Of a stretch of 39,700 bases of DNA, positions 33,643 to 39,700 are shown piece by piece. Made by a program: the position numbers and the translations under genes. Positions within the stretch are counted from its first letter, which is position 1. Every line of letters begins with the position of its first letter. Source of the stretch: an uncultured Oscillospiraceae bacterium (lineage in GTDB: Bacteria; Bacillota; Clostridia; Oscillospirales; Oscillospiraceae); NCBI GenBank assembly GCA_947589545.1, contig CANQBA010000037.1, forward strand, positions 1-39,700. Direction: 5' to 3'. Below the pieces are notes generated by a model. That model had not been told where the DNA came from and did not search any database. It was given only the letters and a program-made list of their open reading frames with translations.

Positions 33643-34857
33643 TCATTTCAGATTCATCTTGTGGATCGGCTCGGAGGGCTGGCGAGGCTGGGGAGGTTCG
33701 GGAGGTTCAGGAGGCTGGGGAGGCTCGGGAGGTTCGGGAGGTTCGGGAGGTTCGGTGGGCTCGGGGGGAGCGGCGCGCCAGTCGAAATCGCCGTCATCGT
33801 CGCCGTCATCTTCATCGTCGTCTTCGTCAGGTTCATCGTCGGGCTCGTCGGGGAAATCGAATCCGGAAATGGAGGTGTCGTTTTCCTCGGCCCAATCGGC
33901 GCGGGCCTCGTCGATCTGCTTGGCCTGCTCGTTGCATTCACGCGACTTTTCGTGGATCTTCCTCTGTACCTCCTCGGGCAGCTGATTCACAACGCCGTTT
34001 GCCGCGATTTCCGAGACTTTTCCGGTGGTGAAGGTGATGAAGTAAGAGGCGATGATGGGGACAAGCTGGATCTCGTCCAGGATCTGGACGATCACCTCCC
34101 ACAGGGTCAGATCGTTCCGTCCGGCTATGGTCATGACAATGCTGAACACAAACGTCACGGCCAGGAACAGGAAAAATACGGAAGGGATGGTGATGGTATG
34201 GATATAGGTCATACTGGTCAGGAAGTCCCGCACCGAATTGCAGATGTCCGTGACCAGCGCCTTGATGCCCACGGAGGACGAGGGCACATACACGAATTTG
34301 GAGAGGTCTTTTTCCCGGAGCTTTGACTTCAGGAATCCGTACAGGATGGAGAAATAGACCACATTGATGACCGTGTACAGAATCAAAGCGCCGATCAGGT
34401 GCAGGCCGGCGGCAAAGAGCTTCCCAACGCCAAAGCCGCCGCCCATGTACCGGTTCAGCACCCGGACAAAGGCCACGGCCTTACAGATCTTGCTGAAAAT
34501 GAGATTTCCGTCGTCCGCGATGGCCTCCAGATCCGCGGGGAAGAGGCTGTTCATCAGAGCGCCGTAGCCCTGGCTGATCAGGAAGAAGATGCCGATGAAG
34601 GCGAGGATGTCCAGCAGGTGCATCACCGCCTTCGGCGCCTTATGTCTGTAGAGAAAGAGGCTCACCTTTTGGAACAGCACCGTGTATGCCCGGTAGAGGA
34701 AATAGCCCAGGGACGAAAGCTTGCGGTATGCCCAGCGCCAAAGGCCGCTGCCGGACATATCCGCCATACCCTGCCCCTCCCAGTAGGGGGAGTTGAAATA
34801 GAAGAGGAAAAAAGAGAGCAGCAGGGCGATAAAATACTGAAAAATATCGAATACCAC
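33643..34857 (-). CDS. Multi-pass membrane protein with acidic and Pro/Glu repeat tail, unknown
   Basis: A protein of about 404 residues. The first ~300 residues contain six or seven hydrophobic helices (for example FQYFIALLLSFFLFYF, LLDILAFIGIFFLIS, LIGALILYTVINVVYF and VFFLFLAVTFVFSIVM). A coiled segment follows, then a highly acidic stretch (DEPDEDDDEDDGDDDGD) and a repeat of PPEPPEP type, ending HKMNLK. GTG at 34857 has GGTGA six bases upstream; TTG at 34863 abuts that site. It has a consensus promoter. I know no characterised homologue; the tail may bind SH3-like or WW-like domains or span the cell wall, but this is guesswork. Confidence 0.75.
   Translation of the reverse strand: MVFDIFQYFIALLLSFFLFYFNSPYWEGQGMADMSGSGLWRWAYRKLSSLGYFLYRAYTVLFQKVSLFLYRHKAPKAVMHLLDILAFIGIFFLISQGYGALMNSLFPADLEAIADDGNLIFSKICKAVAFVRVLNRYMGGGFGVGKLFAAGLHLIGALILYTVINVVYFSILYGFLKSKLREKDLSKFVYVPSSSVGIKALVTDICNSVRDFLTSMTYIHTITIPSVFFLFLAVTFVFSIVMTIAGRNDLTLWEVIVQILDEIQLVPIIASYFITFTTGKVSEIAANGVVNQLPEEVQRKIHEKSRECNEQAKQIDEARADWAEENDTSISGFDFPDEPDDEPDEDDDEDDGDDDGDFDWRAAPPEPTEPPEPPEPPEPPQPPEPPEPPQPRQPSEPIHKMNLK
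33691..33762. repeat. Eight 9-bp tandem repeats encoding the Pro-rich tail
   Basis: Units of GGGAGGTTC (minor variants AGGAGGCTG, GGGAGGCTC, GGTGGGCTC) run without interruption for 72 bases and encode the PPE/Q triplets on the minus strand. Length changes would keep the reading frame. Confidence 0.85.
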
Positions 34858-34890
34858 AGCCAATCACCGTTTCTTTTTTATCTCAACGGT

Positions 34891-34919
34891 ATTATACATG
34901 AAAGCTTTTCACATTTCAA
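34891..34919 (-). promoter_or_regulatory. Consensus promoter of the repeat-tailed membrane protein
   Basis: TTGAAA (34914-34919), a 17-bp spacer and a perfect TATAAT (34891-34896) on the minus strand. Confidence 0.8.
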
Positions 34920-34920
34920 C

Positions 34921-34971
34921 AAAAACCGGCGCGGTTCAGGCGCGTTTTTCACAAGACGCGCGCCCAACCGG
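34921..34971 (-). terminator. Terminator after the histidine kinase gene
   Basis: On the minus strand, directly after the stop, nested pairing ACCGG/CCGGT and GGCGCG/CGCGCC leads to TTTTTG. The stem is imperfect, so the call is moderate. Confidence 0.5.
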
Positions 34972-35853
34972 TCAGGCGGGGAAGACCACCCGGATCGTGA
35001 GCCGCCCGCCGTCGTAGGCCGCGCCGATGGCCCCGCCCATCCGCTCCGTCAGCGTCCTGGCGATGGCCAGCCCCAGGCCCGTGGAGCCTCGGGCGGCCTC
35101 CACGGTGAAGAACCGGTCGAACAGCCGCCCTACCGTCACCTCGTCCAGGCCGGGGGCGGTGTTGATGAACCGAAGCTCGCCGGCCTCGGACAGGACGATC
35201 TCCAAATCTCCGGCGCTGTACCGGAGGGCGTTGCCCAGGATGTTCCCCAGCACCCGCGCCAGGGCCGCCCGATCCACCGGCCGCACCACCGGCGTCTCCG
35301 GCAGGGTGATGACAGGCTCGATGCCCCGGCCCGTCAGGGCGGCGTAAAGGCCCGCGACGGCCTCCTCCACCGGGGCGCGCAGATCCGTGGGCTCCGGCGA
35401 CAGCCCCTCCGACGACTGGAGCACCGAATAGCGAAACAGCTCCTCGGTGAGCCGCGTCATGGCCTCCGCCCGGCCGGCGATCAGCTCCAGATACCGGCGG
35501 GCCGCCGGCGACAGCTCCTCCCGGCCCAGCAGATCCAGATAGCCACGGATGGCGGTGAGGGGCGTGCGCAGATCGTGGGAGAGCCCCGTCACCGCCTCCT
35601 TCAGCTCCCGATCGCCGTTCTGATACCGCCGCCGCTGGGCCCGGAGCAGACGGAGCTGCCGGTTCAGCGCGGAGGCCAGCCGCCGGGCGTGGGGATCCCG
35701 GGTGGAGAGGGACAGGAGCGTGTTGGTGTCCTCGTCCAGCCGCTCCTCCAGGCCCTCGGCGATCTCGTCAAAGGCGCGCCGCAGCAGCCGTGTCTTCACC
35801 CAGAGGGAAAACACGGCGATGAGCAGCGCCAGACAGATGAGCCAGGGGAGCAT
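34972..35853 (-). CDS. Sensor histidine kinase of the ABC-transporter locus
   Basis: A 293-residue kinase with one N-terminal membrane helix (about residues 3-20) and almost no extracellular part, so it probably senses within the membrane or through the transporter. The phosphorylated His is H93 in GLSHDLRTPLTAIRGYLDLL. ATP-binding motifs are VLGNILGNALRYS (N box) and GSTGLGLAIARTL (G2 box). ATG at 35853 follows GAGGTGA. It is the last gene of the operon that begins with the response regulator, the layout of lantibiotic/cationic-peptide resistance loci such as cprABC-KR. Confidence 0.92.
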   Translation of the reverse strand: MLPWLICLALLIAVFSLWVKTRLLRRAFDEIAEGLEERLDEDTNTLLSLSTRDPHARRLASALNRQLRLLRAQRRRYQNGDRELKEAVTGLSHDLRTPLTAIRGYLDLLGREELSPAARRYLELIAGRAEAMTRLTEELFRYSVLQSSEGLSPEPTDLRAPVEEAVAGLYAALTGRGIEPVITLPETPVVRPVDRAALARVLGNILGNALRYSAGDLEIVLSEAGELRFINTAPGLDEVTVGRLFDRFFTVEAARGSTGLGLAIARTLTERMGGAIGAAYDGGRLTIRVVFPA

Positions 35854-35885
35854 GGAGATTCACCTCACAGCATAAAAGCACGTTT

Positions 35886-35911
35886 GCCGCCCCTGACCGG
35901 GGCGGCTTTTT
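35886..35911. other. Terminator-like hairpin between permease and kinase genes
   Basis: GCCGCCCC/GGGGCGGC stem (35886-35893 with 35899-35906) followed by TTTTT on the plus strand, opposite to the direction of the flanking genes. On the minus strand it has no T-run, so it should not stop the operon's transcript. Confidence 0.45.
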
Positions 35912-35922
35912 GCAGACTAAGA

Positions 35923-36700
35923 TTACTTCAAGTCCTTCCTTCGGAACAGGGACAAGCCCGCGCCGGTGGACAGAATGATGAACAACGCCGAATAGGGCAT
36001 CAGCGCCTCCGGCGGATCCCTTAAATTGTCCGTGCCGATGATCCGCAGCGATCCGCAGCTGGGCTCCCTGGCCGCTGGGCAGCAGATCATAGAAAAACCG
36101 CGACAGTGCCGCCTCCGGGCCGTTGCCGTGGAGGAGGATATCCCCGGGAAAAACGCTGGCGCACACCGTGTAGGAGACCAGCATAACGACCAGACAGACC
36201 GCCGCGGAGACGGCGGGCCGGGCGCAGTTCAGGCCGATCGCGGTGAACAGGGCGCTCCACGATACGCACATCAGCAGTACCGCCGCCAGATAGACAGACA
36301 CCCGGGAGGCGTCCGGCATGGGGCCGTGGGCCAGCCGGCACAGGGCCGCCGCCACGCCGGTGTAGAGCAGGGCCAGCAGCGCCGCTGTCGCCGACACGGT
36401 GATCAGGGCGGCGCCGTACACCGCCCACCGGGCGCGGCCCACGATCAGCTTGCTCCGAATCGCGCCGCCGTCGTACTCCCCGCCCAGAAACAGGGCGGCA
36501 AAGACGGCCAGGACACAGGGCAGTTCAAAGCTTATCTCGCCAAACAGGATCACCGTCCAGCGGTCCTGGGCGGCCTGCTCCGCTATGGTGAACTCCGCCG
36601 AGCCGCTCTGAACAGCCAGGACGGCCATAAAGGCGGCGCAGAGCCAGAACACCCGGCTCTTCCCCAGCCGGGAGAAATACGAGGTCAACAGACTTTTCAT
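35923..36700 (-). pseudogene. ABC-2 type permease, frameshifted by a 10-bp duplication
   Basis: The frame opening at 36700 gives six membrane helices of an ABC-2 permease (YFSRLGKSRVFWLCAAFMAV in part, GGEYDGGAIRSKLIVGR, VSWSALFTAIGLNCARP). It parallels the neighbouring permease up to FFYDLLPSGQGAQLRI. There a perfect duplication (36040-36049 repeated at 36050-36059) shifts the frame. Removing one copy restores IGTDNLRDPPEALMPYSALF and the ending SLFRRKDLK, matching MFRRKDLK of the sister permease, with a stop at 35923. As sequenced, translation instead continues in the wrong frame to 35768, past the kinase start. It may be a switchable allele, a true loss or a sequencing artefact. Confidence 0.85.
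36040..36059. repeat. 10-bp perfect tandem duplication causing the frameshift
   Basis: GATCCGCAGC occurs twice in direct succession. Ten bases is not a multiple of three, so the second copy breaks the permease frame. Confidence 0.95.
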
Positions 36701-36714
36701 ATTTCCCGCCCCCT

Positions 36715-37551
36715 CTATTTCAAGTCCTTCCGCCGGAACATCACCAGCCCGGCGGCGGTGACGGCGGCGAAAATCAGCGCGTCGTATGCCATCAAAAGCT
36801 CCGGGCGCGGGGCGGAGACGGTGATGTACTGGCCGGTCTGTCCGCCGGGGAGGAAGTCGTACAGGAATTGGAACACAGATCGGGCCGGGCCCTCGGGCAG
36901 ATAGTCCGGGTTGGGCGTGGGAACCGCCGCCATCAGCTGACCGTTGACGGACAGCTCATAGCCCTGAAGGGTGGGCGGCGCGGTCAGCCGGCCGTTCAGA
37001 TAGGCCCCCGCCGCCAAAAGCCCCAGGGCCAGGATGACCGCCGACGTCAGGGAGACGGCCCTGTTGGAGATGAGCACGGTCACCGCCGTGAAGATCCCCG
37101 CATAGGCCACGGACAGGGCGCAGATGCCCAGGAGCATCCGGCAGGCCCGCGCCGCGCCCATTTCAAAGCCGCCCAGCAGGGGAAGCCCCAGCGCCAGCCC
37201 CGGGAGGATGGCGGCGAGGCACGATGTCAGCGACGCCAGGGCGGAGAGGACCAGATTGGACAGGTATATGTCCCGGCGGCTGTGGCCGGTGACCAGCTTG
37301 TTCCGCACGGTGCCGTCGCCGTGCTCCGGGCCTATGAGAAAGGCGCAGATCAGGGCGGACACGAGGACGATCATCCCGGAGAACTGGAAAAATCCGCCGT
37401 CCAGATTGTAGACCACCTGTCCCCCTTTTCCCCCTCTCAGCCAGCGGGACAGCACGGAAAAGATCTCATAGCCCGCCGTCGCCGCGCAGGAGATCCACAG
37501 TGCCTTGCACCGCCATAGCCGCACAAGTCCGGCGGAGAGAAGGCTACGCAT
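36715..37551 (-). CDS. ABC-2 type permease subunit
   Basis: A 278-residue membrane protein with six predicted helices, similar in plan to lantibiotic-immunity permeases (LanE/LanG type). It shows FSGMIVLVSALICAFLIGPE, the conserved EHGDGTVRNKLVTGHSRRDIYLSN loop (cited in part) and the C-terminal FRRKDLK. ATG at 37551 has GGAGGT seven bases upstream; a GTG three codons earlier lies inside that site. It ends 14 bases before the frameshifted sister gene. It would pair with that permease and the ATPase encoded just upstream to move or extract a peptide at the membrane. Confidence 0.88.
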   Translation of the reverse strand: MRSLLSAGLVRLWRCKALWISCAATAGYEIFSVLSRWLRGGKGGQVVYNLDGGFFQFSGMIVLVSALICAFLIGPEHGDGTVRNKLVTGHSRRDIYLSNLVLSALASLTSCLAAILPGLALGLPLLGGFEMGAARACRMLLGICALSVAYAGIFTAVTVLISNRAVSLTSAVILALGLLAAGAYLNGRLTAPPTLQGYELSVNGQLMAAVPTPNPDYLPEGPARSVFQFLYDFLPGGQTGQYITVSAPRPELLMAYDALIFAAVTAAGLVMFRRKDLK

Positions 37552-38458
37552 GGCGCTCACCTCCCACCAGGTTCACGAAGAAGCTCTCCAGGCTCTCGTC
37601 CCGCTCCTCGATGGAGCGCACCTCACAGCCCCGCTCGTGGAGGGCCAGTGTCAGCTCCGTCACGTTGAGCCTGGCGTACACGTCGGCCTGAGCGTCGGAC
37701 AAAATCTTGTATTCCGCCCCCATGCCGTCCAGCACCAGGGCCAGAGTCGCCGTGTCGGACACGGTGACGCGCATACACTTCCGGGCGGCGGCCTCCAGCT
37801 CCTCCGCGCTCATCTCCCGCACCATGCGGCCGCGGTCGATGAAGCCGTAGTGGGTGGCCAGCTTAGAGAGCTCGTCCAGGATGTGGCTGGAGATCAGCAC
37901 CGTGATCTGCCGCTCCCGGTTGAGTTTCAGGATCAGCTCCCGGATCTCGATGATGCCCTGGGGATCCAGACCGTTAATGGGCTCGTCCAGCACCAGGAAG
38001 TCCGGATCCCCGCACAGGGCAACGGCGATGCCCAGCCGCTGTTTCATGCCCAAAGAGAAGCTGCGGGCCTTTTTCTTCCCCGTGTCCCCCAGACCCACCA
38101 GATCCAGAAGCTCCGGCACGCCGGTGAAGTCGGGCAGGCCCAGGATGCGGTACTGCTGTTTTAAATTGTCCTCGGCGGACATGTCCAGGTAGATGGACGG
38201 GGTCTCCACCACCGCCCCCATCCGCCGGCGGGACTTGGCGATCTTCCGGTCCCGGCTGTCCACGCCGTAGAGGGAATACCCGCCGGAAGCGGGGGCTTGC
38301 AGGCCGCAGATGAGGCGGATGAGCGTTGTTTTTCCCGCCCCGTTGCGCCCCACGAAGCCGTAGATGGCCCCTCTGGGCACGGTCATGGTGAGGCCGTCCA
38401 GGGCGATGAATTTCCCGTACACCTTGGTGAGGGCGGTTGTCGTCAATACAGGTGTCAT
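37544..38458 (-). CDS. ABC transporter ATP-binding protein
   Basis: A 304-residue ATPase. Walker A is GRNGAGKTT at residues 37-45, the signature is SFSLGMKQRLGIA, and Walker B is PDFLVLDEPINGLDP. The C-terminal ~90 residues (FIDRGRMVREMSAEEL onward) are those of the BcrA/lantibiotic-immunity subfamily. ATG at 38458 has GGAGGT seven bases upstream, and that site directly adjoins an inverted-repeat element. The stop lies eight bases inside the permease gene. It supplies energy to the two permeases, probably for antimicrobial-peptide resistance. Confidence 0.93.
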   Translation of the reverse strand: MTPVLTTTALTKVYGKFIALDGLTMTVPRGAIYGFVGRNGAGKTTLIRLICGLQAPASGGYSLYGVDSRDRKIAKSRRRMGAVVETPSIYLDMSAEDNLKQQYRILGLPDFTGVPELLDLVGLGDTGKKKARSFSLGMKQRLGIAVALCGDPDFLVLDEPINGLDPQGIIEIRELILKLNRERQITVLISSHILDELSKLATHYGFIDRGRMVREMSAEELEAAARKCMRVTVSDTATLALVLDGMGAEYKILSDAQADVYARLNVTELTLALHERGCEVRSIEERDESLESFFVNLVGGERHA

Positions 38459-38474
38459 GTGCTTAACCTCCTTT

Positions 38475-38750
38475 AGGTGAGGGGAGTCGAACCCGCGCCG
38501 CTCCACGCGGGCCCTTTCCGGTGCTTTTTACCTTGTCGTCGTTGCCTTGCGTCAGCAAGGCGGCCTCCTTCGCGGCAAAAATCCCTCGAAAATGGCGACC
38601 CGCGGAGTGCGAAGCAGTTTCTGGCGAGCGGATTTGTGTCCAGGCAAGGAAAAACCCGCAGAGAATACTTTGTGTATTGTCAAGGGCTTTGACGCAGCAT
38701 GGGCGCAAATCCGCCGTCAGAAACCGGCGCGGGTTCGACTCCCCTCACCT
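38475..38750. mobile_element. 276-bp element bounded by 26-bp perfect inverted repeats
   Basis: Bases 38475-38500 and 38725-38750 are exact reverse complements. The ends contain GGGTTCGACTCCC, resembling the T-arm of tRNA or tmRNA, next to CTCACCT. The interior has secondary pairing (GCGGATTTG near 38628 with CAAATCCGC near 38704) and no believable gene. The element sits between the promoter region of the ABC genes and their ribosome binding site, so it is transcribed as a 5' leader. It may be a MITE or a structured RNA repeat. Confidence 0.6.
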
Positions 38751-38758
38751 TTAGCCCC

Positions 38759-38814
38759 ATGATAACAGGAAACAGTCAAGAAAACGGTTAAGAAAACAGT
38801 TCAGATTCGGTTAA
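38759..38814 (-). promoter_or_regulatory. Putative response-regulator box and promoter of the ABC operon
   Basis: On the minus strand four similar heptamers follow each other: TTAACCG (38808-38814), TGAACTG (38797-38803), TTAACCG (38785-38791) and TTGACTG (38773-38779), spaced 11, 12 and 12 bases. A -10-like TATCAT lies at 38759-38764 with no -35 consensus at the proper distance (CCGTTT). Helically phased direct repeats in place of a -35 box are typical of OmpR-family activation. The first heptamer overlaps the stop codon of the regulator gene itself. Confidence 0.55.
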
Positions 38815-39482
38815 GAAGTTTGTTTTTCTTTTAATTTGAAGCCGATGCCCCACACCGCCTCGATGGGGTCGCCCGCCCCGGCGTCCCGGAGCTTTTTCCG
38901 CAGGTTGCTGACGTGGGTCTTGAGGGAGCTTTCGGTGCAGTCCGGGGTGTCGGCGCTGACGCGCTCTAAGAGCAGGGATTTGGTGACCACCTGGGAGGGG
39001 GTTTGCATCAGCAGGTGAAGAATGGCGTACTCGGTGCGGGTCAGGCGCACATCCGTTCCCTCCACCGACGCCCGTCGGACGGCGGGATCCAGGCGGATGG
39101 GCCCCCAGGTCAGCGGGGCGCACCCGTTCGGGGCGGTTTTCCGCAGGGCGGCGGCCACCCGGGCCATCAGCTCCCGGCTGTCGAAGGGCTTGGTGACGTA
39201 ATCCGCCGCGCCGCTTCGCAGGAGGGACACCTTGCTGTCTATGTCCGTTTTCGCGGACAGGACGATAACGGGGATCCCCTGTATTTTGGGCAGTACCCGG
39301 TCGCCGGTCAGACCGGGCAGCATCAGATCCAGCAGTACCAGGTCAGGGCGCGCGGCGTCCAGCGTGAGTACGGCCTCGGTGCCGGAGTAGGCGCGCAGTA
39401 CCGTGTGTCCCTCCCGCGTCAGCAGCTCCTCCAGGATGTTCCCAATGTGTACGTCGTCGTCGATGACAAGGATGCGGCTCAT
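38811..39482 (-). CDS. OmpR/PhoB-family response regulator
   Basis: A 223-residue regulator. The receiver domain has the acidic pocket VIDDD (residues 7-10), phospho-acceptor D52 in LLDLMLPG and K98 in TKPF. The C-terminal winged helix (residues 125-220) has RLTRTEYAILHLLMQ, SSLKTHVSNLRKKL and the closing WGIGFKL. ATG at 39482 is preceded by GGGGG; the open frame to 39635 adds unrelated residues. It precedes the ABC genes and their putative operator and would be phosphorylated by the kinase at the end of the locus. Confidence 0.94.
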   Translation of the reverse strand: MSRILVIDDDVHIGNILEELLTREGHTVLRAYSGTEAVLTLDAARPDLVLLDLMLPGLTGDRVLPKIQGIPVIVLSAKTDIDSKVSLLRSGAADYVTKPFDSRELMARVAAALRKTAPNGCAPLTWGPIRLDPAVRRASVEGTDVRLTRTEYAILHLLMQTPSQVVTKSLLLERVSADTPDCTESSLKTHVSNLRKKLRDAGAGDPIEAVWGIGFKLKEKQTS

Positions 39483-39509
39483 CCCATCGCCCCCTTCGTT
39501 GATGATTTT

Positions 39510-39539
39510 ATGATAGCACGCGGGCGCGGGGAAAGTCAA
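39510..39539 (-). promoter_or_regulatory. Promoter of the response regulator gene
   Basis: TTGACT (39534-39539), an 18-bp spacer and TATCAT (39510-39515) on the minus strand, about 28 bases upstream of the start. Confidence 0.6.
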
Positions 39540-39653
39540 CACGGGGGCCGGGCGGAGGGAAAGGTTGAATACTGTATATAATAAGGTAGAAATGCGGGAA
39601 AAATGGAGCCGGATCCCCGCTGAAATTTTTTTCAAAAAAATCGAAAAAAGGTG

Positions 39654-39682
39654 TTGACAAAGTGGTTTAGGAGGTGTATATT
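39654..39682 (+). promoter_or_regulatory. Strong promoter with A/T-tract upstream element, gene beyond window
   Basis: Perfect TTGACA (39654-39659), a 17-bp spacer and TATATT (39677-39682). Runs of T and A at 39624-39650 sit where an UP element would be. No gene starts before the window ends; a stable-RNA operon is a fair guess. Confidence 0.75.
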
Positions 39683-39700
39683 AGGCAAGCTGTCGGATGA

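Noticed and set aside
33691-33762. CRISPR-like array
   Set aside because: The 9-bp units are directly adjacent with no spacers and are coding sequence for a Pro/Glu tail.
35768-35922. C-terminal part of the second permease as read in the open frame
   Set aside because: The residues are out of frame after the 10-bp duplication and overlap the kinase start; the family ending FRRKDLK is found in the other frame.
34399-36024. 541-residue plus-strand open frame
   Set aside because: Antisense to the membrane protein and the histidine kinase; no domain can be recognised.
38725-38760. tRNA or tmRNA gene
   Set aside because: Only a T-arm-like end is present; no D-arm, anticodon arm or matching acceptor strand lies within tRNA distance, and the same sequence occurs inverted at 38475.

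Overview
The window looks like chromosome from a high-GC, strictly anaerobic Clostridia, most likely in the Oscillospirales (Oscillibacter/Flavonifractor-like). This rests on Firmicutes-type gene order (rimP-nusA-rnpM-L7Ae-infB-rbfA-nrnA-truB-ribF), frequent TTG/GTG starts placed by AGGAGG-like ribosome binding sites, a four-subunit ferredoxin-dependent 2-oxoacid oxidoreductase, a T-box leader and GC-rich coding sequence. I read the sequence by eye, so the genus is an inference.

Layout. 1-1.8 kb is a decayed edge: the 3' part of a SUMF1-flavodoxin fusion gene, an aldo/keto reductase cut short, and a fragment of a large serine recombinase. 1.8-6.7 kb holds tatD, secG, an ECF sigma factor with a very long C-terminal extension, pta and nfo. 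6.8-14.2 kb is a complete F-type ATP synthase operon (atpZ-like, atpI-like, atpBEFHAGDC) with a consensus promoter and a strong terminator; its c subunit has two membrane carboxylates, which suggests Na+ coupling. 14.4-23.4 kb is the minus-strand translation/RNA operon from rimP to ribF, with an intrinsic terminator in the rimP leader and a 352-bp inverted-repeat element between truB and nrnA. 23.4-25.8 kb carries a lipoprotein and a MATE exporter. 25.9-29.25 kb is porCDAB under a T-box riboswitch whose specifier reads best as AUC (Ile). 29.3-30.2 kb is a CbiT-like methyltransferase.

30.4-34.9 kb is accessory: an ECF sigma factor overlapping a membrane-anchored Asp-box protein, a CPBP protease, a small membrane protein, a cytosolic Cu/Zn SOD and a membrane protein with a Pro/Glu repeat tail. 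35.0-39.5 kb is a minus-strand two-component/ABC-transporter locus (response regulator, ATPase, two permeases, histidine kinase) of the antimicrobial-peptide resistance or immunity type. One permease is frameshifted by a perfect 10-bp tandem duplication. Four helically phased heptamers upstream of the ATPase gene look like the regulator's binding site, and a 276-bp element with 26-bp perfect inverted repeats lies between that site and the gene. The last 50 bases hold a strong promoter, with A/T tracts upstream, for a gene beyond the window, perhaps an rRNA operon.

The observations most worth following are the Ile T-box on a 2-oxoacid:ferredoxin oxidoreductase operon (pointing to reductive branched-chain amino-acid synthesis), the two-carboxylate ATP synthase with an enlarged a subunit, the frameshift-by-duplication in the ABC permease, and the two inverted-repeat elements placed exactly at gene edges.
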